Below are positions 56,887 through 64,000 of a stretch of 64,000 bases of DNA, in pieces. Source of the DNA: Saccharomycopsis crataegensis (Eukaryota; Ascomycota; Saccharomycetes; Ascoideales; Saccharomycopsidaceae); assembly GCF_037102585.1 (NCBI RefSeq), contig NW_027043820.1, positions 434,001-498,000 of the forward strand, read 5' to 3'. The translations under genes were made by a program, and so were the position numbers. A model generated the notes under the pieces. The model saw nothing but the letters and a program-made list of their open reading frames with translations. It was not told the origin of the DNA and ran no database searches. Position 1 is the stretch's first letter; each line of letters opens with the position of its first letter.

Positions 56887-59800
56887 TGTTGAGTTGGCAA
56901 TCCAAAGTTATGTGGTTAGTCATTGTTCATGGAACCTTCTAGAACTCATGGAACCTTCTAGAACTTATGGAACCTTCTAGAACTTATGGAACCTTCTAGA
57001 ATTCCATGGAACATTCTAGAGCTTATGGAACCTTCTAGAACCCATTGAGATTAATATAAATATGGGCCATGCCCCCCATAGTCTGAGTTTGTCCTTTATA
57101 TAATTTAGATAGTTAACAAGTAAAACAAGTAAAACAAGTATAACAAGGGAATAAATATTATTGAATATTATTGTTATCAATGTCTTTTGTAACTAGAGTT
57201 ACAAAACTACAACAGGTTATGAGTTCAAATGCTCTCACTTCGTTCGCTGCTGATGAGAAGTTGAAGGGCTCCGGGAACTTTTATGATTGGTTTACTTTGA
57301 TCAGTGTTAAGATGAAGATGAAAGGTCTTGGTTTACATGCTTACTTGATCAATGGGGAAACCGGAACCGACGGGCTGGAAACTGCTAATGAAGTTGCCCA
57401 ATTGATTGCTACTATGGATGAGATTATTTCAACAGCCATTTTCAACAGCATCTCAGGCGCTGCTTTGACTAAGGCTTCCGAATTTGATGGTACTGGTAGA
57501 AACTTGTTTATGTTTCTCAAGGATGCTTATGGTACATTGACTGTTACAAATGCTGTTGGTATTATCTCAGATTTAATTGACGCTAAGTGGTTGAAATCTA
57601 GCAACGGAAACGTTGAGAATTTCATTGATGCCTTCAATCACTTCAAGAATACTGTTGGCAAATTAGACGGAAACACTGTGTTGTGTGCGTTGTTTTTGAG
57701 CTTGGGTCAGAAAGCCGGGTTTAATGCAACTCTTTCCAGGGAAGTCATGACTGCGTATGAGTCTAGAAATGGCAGGACTATTGGAAATGTTGATATTGGG
57801 CTTGTCCAAGATTTGACAAGAGAAATCATTGGAGATAAATCGATTGGTTCCACCAGTGTTGAGGGTTTGGAACCTGTGTTTGCTTTTAAGAAACAGTACA
57901 AGTGCTTCAATTGTGGAAAACCCGGTCATTTGAAGAAGGATTGCAAGGCTCCTAGAAAGGAGAGAATGGGTGGTGATCTGAAGAATCCATCACCATCTTG
58001 GTATGCATTTATGGGAATGCATGGTAGGGCCTCCAGAGTGTACTTTGACTCTGGTGCCTCGCAACATATTTTGAATGACAGAAAGATGTTTAAAACCATT
58101 GGTCCTTTTTCTGGTGAGATCTCAGGTATTGATGGTAGTTCTCTCGAGGTTCAAGGTATCGGGTCTGCGGTGTTTAAGTTACGTGATAACACCAGTATCG
58201 AAATCAAGGATGCTTATTATGTTCCAGGGTCAAAGGCCAATTTGATTTCTGTTTCCAAGGCTACTCTGAATGGTGCAAGATTATTATTTGAAGGAAACAA
58301 GGTGAAAATGTACCCTGAAAAGAAAGTGGTTGCTGTTAAAGATCCAGTTATGAGTGATCTTTATGCTTTGCACACCAGTGTCGATGGTGTGGCATTTAAC
58401 AGTGTTGATAAGAGCGGGTTGTGGCACCAGAGATTAGGCCATCCCAGTATGAATATTATGAACAAGTTCAATCTGATGTTTCATTTGGTGAAAGGTAAAC
58501 TTTACAGTGAAGATTCTGTGCAGTTATGTGAAAGCTGCTTGACAAGTAAAGGGGTTACCAGAAGACCAAAGAGCGGGAAGGGTGCTAAACCACAACAGCC
58601 TTTACAATTGTTGCATATGGACGTGTGTGGCCCAATCAATTATGGGTCTATTGATTCGAGCAAATATTTTCTCACTATTGTCGACGGGTATTCCAAGTTT
58701 GTGGAGGTTAAGTGTTTGAAAAACAAGTCAGAGTGTGCTGACAGGATTATTGAGTTTATTACATACACCGAAACAATGTTCAAGTCTCAGGGAAAACAGT
58801 TTACCGTGGGAACTATCCGCACTGATAATGGTGGTGAATTTGTTACAGGAAAGTTGCATGATTTCATGAGAAGCAAAGGTATTGCCCATGAGTTGACTGT
58901 GCCACACCATAGTTATCAAAATGGTGTTGCTGAAAGAATGCATCGGACAATTCAAGACAAAACTAGGTCTTTAATTATTGGGGCTTCTATGCCGGTTCAG
59001 TTTTGGTCTGAAGGTGTCCGCACGGCTGTTTATTTGATTAACAGGACGCCATCCCGCGTTATTAATTTCCACACACCATATGGTCGTTGGTATGGATACA
59101 AGCCGGGCCTTGACCATCTTCGCTGCTTTGGTTCCCTTGCATATGTGGTTATACCAAACAGTTTGAGAAATGGAAAATTTGATGCTACCGCCAAGGTTGG
59201 AGTGATGCTCGGGTATGATAGAGATCACTGTGCGTACAGAATTTTTGATCCTGCTGCCAACAAGATTATTGTGGCGACTCAGGTCAGATTTGATGAGTCA
59301 AGATATTACTATCAGGATGTGAAGCGAGTCACTGATGTGGATACCGAGATTGCTAAGGTAAACAGCTCTGGTGGTATGGGTTTTGCTGGTGGCGTTGCAC
59401 CAGGCCCTGTTATAAGTGATCCAGACTTAGAGGATGTTGCAAGTGAAATCTCTGTTGATGATGAACGAATGGTTTCTTATTTGGATGATTCAGAAAGAGA
59501 GTCCACTGTTTCCTCAAGCAAAGACGTGGAAATGAGAATCATAGACGATGATGAGGATGCCACTGGAGAGTTAATCCCATCAAGGATGGTTTCAGAAGAG
59601 TTCAAGTTGGTTACTGCTACAAAAAGGAAAAGATCATCGGGTTCTAGACCCAAGAAAAGTACAGGTTTGATTAAAAGAAATCCATTTGGGATCTTGGCAG
59701 AAGTTGAACAAGAATCTGATACATTCAGTTCAGATTCAGAGAGGGAAATTGCTATTGAGAAACCACAAAGGAAGAAATACAGAAACGATAGTAGCTCAAA

Positions 59801-61898
59801 AGAGCTTACTTCTTTTGTTCCTAATGGTAGTAGCAATGACAACTTGGTGGTTTCGGAAATTGAGCCACATGTTGAACAGCCAAGTGATTGTGATGAGGAA
59901 TCAGAACTGAATGATGATGCCGAAGGCAAGTTGTTAGAGTACAAACCTGTGAATTATGTTGCCTCTTGTTTTATGGCTGGTGAAGCTGCTGCTTTGGCTG
60001 GTGGAAGTGATGTTCCTGGAAATTATAAGGAAGCCATGAAGAGCAACGAAAGTGCAGAATGGAAGCGCCCTTGTGACGAAGAAATTGCGGCTCACAAGGA
60101 GAATTCCACTTATGAATTGGTCGAGTTGCCGAAAGGAAGAAAGCCAATTACATGTCGTTGGGTCTTTGCAAAGAAAGATAACGGAGTCTTCAAGGGAAGA
60201 CTTGTTGCTCGAGGATTCACACAGGTGAAGGGTATTGACTACAATGAGACATTCTCACCTGTGGTGCGTTATGAATCTATCAGGTTGATGTTGAGTATTG
60301 CAGCTAAGAATGGAATGGCAGTTCATCAGATGGATGTGAAAACTGCATTCCTCAACGGATCTCTTCAGGAAGAATTATACATGACACAGCCGGAAGGGTA
60401 TGTGGTTAAGGGAAAAGAAACAATGGTTTTGAGATTGAAGAAAAGCTTATATGGATTGAAGCAAGCTCCCTTGGTGTGGAATGAGAGAATCCACAGTGTA
60501 TTGTCGTCTCTTGGTTTTGTTAGAAACGGTGCTGAATATTGTTTGTACTCAAGAAAGTCTGAAAAGTCATTTGTGATGGTTGCCCTCTATGTTGACGACT
60601 TATTGATAGCTGGTACCTCAGATTTTGCCATCAGGAAAGTGAAAAGTGAATTGATGAATGTCTTCAAGATGAAGGACTTGGGAATAGTCAGGAAATTTTT
60701 GGGTATCAATATCTCGCAAGATAATGGAGGTATTAACATGAGCTTGAAAGACTATATTGGCTCTATGTTAAAGGAATTTGGAATGGAGAATTGCAACCCA
60801 GATAAGACGCCTACTATTGCTGGTCAGGAGCTCACCTTGGTGGACAACAGTGCTGAGGATTGTGATGCCACAGCTTACAGATCTTTGGTTGGAACATTAT
60901 TGTTTGCTGCTAATACTGTTAGAAGCGATATCAGCTATATCGTCGGTGTTCTATCCAGATACCTCAAGGAACCAAAGGAGGTGCATTATAAGGCAGCAAA
61001 GAGAGTTTTAAGATACTTGAAAGGAACCAAAGATTTGGGAATAAGATATGAGGCTGGCAATAATGATAACGGTGAGCTTCTTGGATACTGTGATGCTGAC
61101 TGGGCTGGAGATAAGTCAGACAGAAAGTCTACTACTGGGTTTGTGTTCAAATATGCCAATGGTGCAATCACATGGAGATCTAAGAAGCAAGCTACTGTTG
61201 CTCTTTCTACGGCAGAGGCTGAATACATGTCACTAAGTGAAGGAGTCAAGGAAGCATTATGGCTAATGCAAGTGTTCAAGGAATTTGGGATCAATACTGG
61301 TCCAGTGAGGATGTTTGACGATAACCAAGGGTGTATTGAGATGGCAAAGCATCCAGCTTTCCATCATCGCACCAAACACATTGACATCAGGACTCACTTT
61401 ATCAGGGACCACATTGGATCTGGCTCTATCAATTTGGAGTACTTGAGCACTGGTGTTATGATTGCTGATATGTTTACAAAAGGTCTTGCTGCCCCTCAAT
61501 TCTTGGAGTTGAGAAGGCTCTGTGGTATGGAGACTTTGAATTGAGAGAGGGTGTTGAGTTGGCAATCCAAAGTTATGTGGTTAGTCATTGTTCATGGAAC
61601 CTTCTAGAACTCATGGAACCTTCTAGAACTTATGGAACCTTCTAGAACTTATGGAACCTTCTAGAACTTATGGAACCTTCTAGAATTCCATGGAACATTC
61701 TAGAGCTTATGGAACCTTCTAGAACCCATTGAGATTAATATAAATATGGGCCATGCCCCCCATAGTCTGAGTTTGTCCTTTATATAATTTAGATAGTTAA
61801 CAAGTAAAACAAGTAAAACAAGTATAACAAGGGAATAAATATTATTGAATATTATTGTTATCAATGTCTTTTGTAACTAGAGTTACAAAACTACAACA
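56887..61898 (+). mobile_element. Copia-A3, Ty1/copia LTR retrotransposon (looks whole)
   Basis: LTRs 56887-57214 (328 bp, six heat-shock-like units) and 61552-61898 (347 bp, seven units); GATTT at 56882-56886 and 61899-61903, inside Copia-C gag-protease. PBS and PPT as in A1. One open gag-pol frame; near identical to A2. Recent. Confidence 0.94.
57180..61544 (+). CDS. Copia-A3 Gag-Pol polyprotein
   Basis: Same order as A1: Gag, CCHC, protease, integrase, basic/acidic linker, RT, RNase H. Start ATG 57180 within the LTR. Shares with A2 the changes VNSSGG and VSYLDD in the linker and a Copia-B-like RT tract. Uninterrupted. Confidence 0.92.
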   Translation: MSFVTRVTKLQQVMSSNALTSFAADEKLKGSGNFYDWFTLISVKMKMKGLGLHAYLINGETGTDGLETANEVAQLIATMDEIISTAIFNSISGAALTKASEFDGTGRNLFMFLKDAYGTLTVTNAVGIISDLIDAKWLKSSNGNVENFIDAFNHFKNTVGKLDGNTVLCALFLSLGQKAGFNATLSREVMTAYESRNGRTIGNVDIGLVQDLTREIIGDKSIGSTSVEGLEPVFAFKKQYKCFNCGKPGHLKKDCKAPRKERMGGDLKNPSPSWYAFMGMHGRASRVYFDSGASQHILNDRKMFKTIGPFSGEISGIDGSSLEVQGIGSAVFKLRDNTSIEIKDAYYVPGSKANLISVSKATLNGARLLFEGNKVKMYPEKKVVAVKDPVMSDLYALHTSVDGVAFNSVDKSGLWHQRLGHPSMNIMNKFNLMFHLVKGKLYSEDSVQLCESCLTSKGVTRRPKSGKGAKPQQPLQLLHMDVCGPINYGSIDSSKYFLTIVDGYSKFVEVKCLKNKSECADRIIEFITYTETMFKSQGKQFTVGTIRTDNGGEFVTGKLHDFMRSKGIAHELTVPHHSYQNGVAERMHRTIQDKTRSLIIGASMPVQFWSEGVRTAVYLINRTPSRVINFHTPYGRWYGYKPGLDHLRCFGSLAYVVIPNSLRNGKFDATAKVGVMLGYDRDHCAYRIFDPAANKIIVATQVRFDESRYYYQDVKRVTDVDTEIAKVNSSGGMGFAGGVAPGPVISDPDLEDVASEISVDDERMVSYLDDSERESTVSSSKDVEMRIIDDDEDATGELIPSRMVSEEFKLVTATKRKRSSGSRPKKSTGLIKRNPFGILAEVEQESDTFSSDSEREIAIEKPQRKKYRNDSSSKELTSFVPNGSSNDNLVVSEIEPHVEQPSDCDEESELNDDAEGKLLEYKPVNYVASCFMAGEAAALAGGSDVPGNYKEAMKSNESAEWKRPCDEEIAAHKENSTYELVELPKGRKPITCRWVFAKKDNGVFKGRLVARGFTQVKGIDYNETFSPVVRYESIRLMLSIAAKNGMAVHQMDVKTAFLNGSLQEELYMTQPEGYVVKGKETMVLRLKKSLYGLKQAPLVWNERIHSVLSSLGFVRNGAEYCLYSRKSEKSFVMVALYVDDLLIAGTSDFAIRKVKSELMNVFKMKDLGIVRKFLGINISQDNGGINMSLKDYIGSMLKEFGMENCNPDKTPTIAGQELTLVDNSAEDCDATAYRSLVGTLLFAANTVRSDISYIVGVLSRYLKEPKEVHYKAAKRVLRYLKGTKDLGIRYEAGNNDNGELLGYCDADWAGDKSDRKSTTGFVFKYANGAITWRSKKQATVALSTAEAEYMSLSEGVKEALWLMQVFKEFGINTGPVRMFDDNQGCIEMAKHPAFHHRTKHIDIRTHFIRDHIGSGSINLEYLSTGVMIADMFTKGLAAPQFLELRRLCGMETLN

Positions 61899-62831
61899 GA
61901 TTTACGTTGGATAGTGGGTCCACCTGTCATCTTGCAAATATGAAGATAAAGTTGGCCAATGTCCGTCGCGATGATACCAAGGTGTTAGGTGTCAACGGTT
62001 TAAGTACCGTGAAACAACAAGGTGATTTGTTGTCTCAAAAATTGTCCGTTAACGGTATCAAGTTAATGGATGGCTTGCCACGGAATCTACTTTCAATCCC
62101 GAAGATTGTGGATAGTGGATTCGACGTGTTGCTTAGCAAGCATAATGGTTCTATTGCCAACCGTAAAAATGGTAATGTTGTTTTGAACTTTCCAAGAGTT
62201 GGACCGTTCTGGGAATTGAGCGTTAAAGCTGATTCCGCCGAAGAGATGGCCTTTAATGTCGATAGTTACGAGGGCTTAAAGGCTATCAAAGAAGTGCATG
62301 AAAGTAACAATCATGCGAAGTTGAGAACCATGAAAGAGTTATTGAAAGGCCATGGTGTTTTAGAAGCTGATATTAAGTATGTTTTGACCAGTTGTGAAAC
62401 GTGTATGTCCAAAGTCACCAAGCCGGGCGGTAAACCAGCTGTGCGAAAGTACAACGTTGGTGAGATGATTCAGGCTGATGTTATAGGTCCGATAAACAAA
62501 GCTTATGCCCTTATTGTGTCAGACAGGGCCTCTAAGTTTGTTGCTCACAGGGTGCTTAAATCAAGAGCTGAAGTGTCAGCCAAGACCATTGAGTGTTTAG
62601 GAATGTTCCATAATTTCCTTAAACAAGCTGATTCAAACAAAAACATTGTCATGTTCCGTGCAGACAATGAGTTTGATACCAATGCAATTAAGAACTGGTT
62701 AGATGGTAGCCCATCGAGTGGTAGAAATTTCATTGATTTCGAACCGACAGCCCCACATTCGTCTCATCAGAATGGTGGAGCTGAGCGATTGAATGGTATT
62801 TTACAAGAAAAAATGTTTTCTATCCTTAAGG

Positions 62832-63243
62832 TGTTGAGTTGGCAATCCAAAGTTATGTGGTTAGTCATTGTTCATGGAACCTTCTAGAGCTCATGGAACC
62901 TTCTAGAACTCATGGAACCTTCTAGAACTTATGGAACCTTCTAGAACTCATGGAACCTTCTAGAACTTATGGAACCTTCTAGAACTCATGGAACCTTCTA
63001 GAACTTATGGAACCTTCTAGAACTTATGGAACCTTCCAGAATTCCATGGAACATTCTAGAGCTTATGGAACCTTCTAGAACCCATTGAGATTAATATAAA
63101 TATGGGCCATGCCCCCCATAGTCTGAGTTTGTCCTTTATATAATTTAGATAGTTAACAAGTAAAACAAGTATAACAAGGGAATAAATATTATTGAATATT
63201 ATTGTTATCAATGTCTTTTGTAACTAGAGTTACAAAACTACAA
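62832..63243 (+). repeat. solo LTR-A with 11 heat-shock-like units
   Basis: About 412 bp, the longest array in the window, flanked by TAAGG (62827-62831 and 63244-63248) inside the Copia-C integrase region. Product of LTR-LTR recombination of a former full element. Confidence 0.92.
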
Positions 63244-64000
63244 TAAGGCTTCGGGCGTAGACATTTCGTATTGGAACTTTGCCCTTAGCCATGCGGTGTT
63301 TGTCCACAATTATCTACCATTAAATGGCGGGAGGTCCCCCTATGAGTTGCTCAGAGAACAGAAAAAGGAATTCCAAGTCAAAGCTCCTTTTGGATGTCGT
63401 GTCTTTATCAAAGATTATCACAGACAAAGCAAGTTTGATCCTATCCAAGAAGAAGCTGGTGTGTTTTTGGGATATAGCAAAACAACTAAAATAGTTTTTG
63501 CACTCTTAAAAGATGGTAGAGTGGTTAGATCCAGTGCTTTCCGTTTTATGCCATTAGTTTATCCTTTGAAGAATGGTCAGGCCGCGCTCGGCGGTGCTGG
63601 TAGTGGTGGTGGTGGCATGTTTGTTGGCGGAGGAGGTGGCCGCGTTGGCGGTGTTAGTGGTGCTTCAGGAGGTGTACATGTTCCTGATCGTGATATGTCA
63701 GTTGACTCTATTGCTGCTTTTGATGAAAACCTTGAAAATGTTACTCAAGATAGTTCATTTTCAGGGGGGGATGAGTCCTCTGTTGAAGAAGAAGACCAAG
63801 CTGAGCCGTTTGATGTTGATATGAGTGATGCTACTGCTTCAAAATCCGATGGTCAAACTACTCCTGAACAGGTTGGTGCTAAACAAGCTTCTCCAGATCC
63901 AGTCTTCCCAGACCCAATGCCTAGAAGGGAATCATCAGGCGATGATGATAATGGGCTGTCCAGTGGTAACGATGCTGGTGTCTCTTCAAGCTCTAATTTT

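Larger units (their letters stand above)
55284..64000 (+). mobile_element. Copia-C, Ty1/copia element, split twice and running off the window (fossil)
   Basis: 5' LTR 55284-55732 (449 bp), half-tRNA PBS, Gag 55897-56886 with one CCHC (CWNCGKKGHIARDC), protease-integrase part 61904-62831 (LDSGSTCHLA; DVIGPI; PHSSHQNGGAERLNG), and a further integrase-side part from 63249 with a Gly-rich stretch (GGAGSGGGGMFVGGGGG) and an acidic linker. Interrupted by Copia-A3 (GATTT duplicated) and by a solo LTR-A (TAAGG duplicated). RT lies beyond the window. Left flank TTTCA. Confidence 0.9.

Overview
The window looks like nuclear DNA of a budding yeast (Saccharomycotina). It holds yeast-type tRNA genes (initiator Met, Tyr, Trp, Leu-CAA and Lys-CTT, several with short introns after the anticodon), copia and gypsy LTR elements, and AT-rich L1-like LINEs of the kind known as Zorro in Candida. 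A CTG-clade yeast is plausible, but CTG codons are too few here to decide. I see no ordinary single-copy host protein gene. Nearly all 64 kb is transposable elements nested in one another around seven tRNA loci.

Layout. 1-3.1 kb: LINE-1b ORF1 fragment, tRNA-Leu, a nest of solo LTRs (families A, B, C), tRNA-Gly, tRNA-Trp. 3.1-16.7 kb: a solo LTR (family E) split by a head-to-tail LINE-1 array (a micro-tail, two full-length copies, one 5'-truncated copy). 16.7-29.2 kb: a gypsy solo LTR split by a LINE of a second type (LINE-2, minus strand), itself split by Copia-B. 29.2-32.4 kb: LTR-E, tRNA-Tyr, a small LTR (D) split by a Tc1/mariner-like transposon, and an inverted copy of a tRNA-Asp/tRNA-Lys pair. 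32.4-42.5 kb: LTR-E, then a gypsy element (minus) split by Copia-A1, then tRNA-iMet. 42.5-54.4 kb: a second mariner copy cut by an LTR-A junction, a recombined Copia-A fragment, LINE-1 copy 4 (minus) split by Copia-A2, a SINE-like unit and a LINE-1b copy. 54.4-64 kb: gypsy LTR end, a second tRNA-Asp/Lys pair, an unrecognised ORF remnant, and Copia-C split by Copia-A3 and a solo LTR-A.

How the parts relate. Edges of the gypsy LTR and of LTR-E lie 9-14 bp upstream of almost every tRNA 5' end, as expected for Ty3-like targeting of pol III start sites; tRNAs also prime reverse transcription (iMet 3' end for gypsy, iMet anticodon region for Copia-A/B, spliced tRNA-Tyr anticodon region for Copia-C). 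Copia-A LTRs carry tandem 19-20 bp units, each matching the heat-shock element consensus, in 2-11 copies just upstream of a TATA box. LINEs land on the poly(A) tails of earlier LINEs, which builds arrays, and carry a 3' hairpin; a tRNA-headed SINE-like unit shares the LINE-1b 3' tail. Both gypsy loci join two different divergent tRNA genes without matching target duplications, which suggests they are old LTR-LTR recombination breakpoints.
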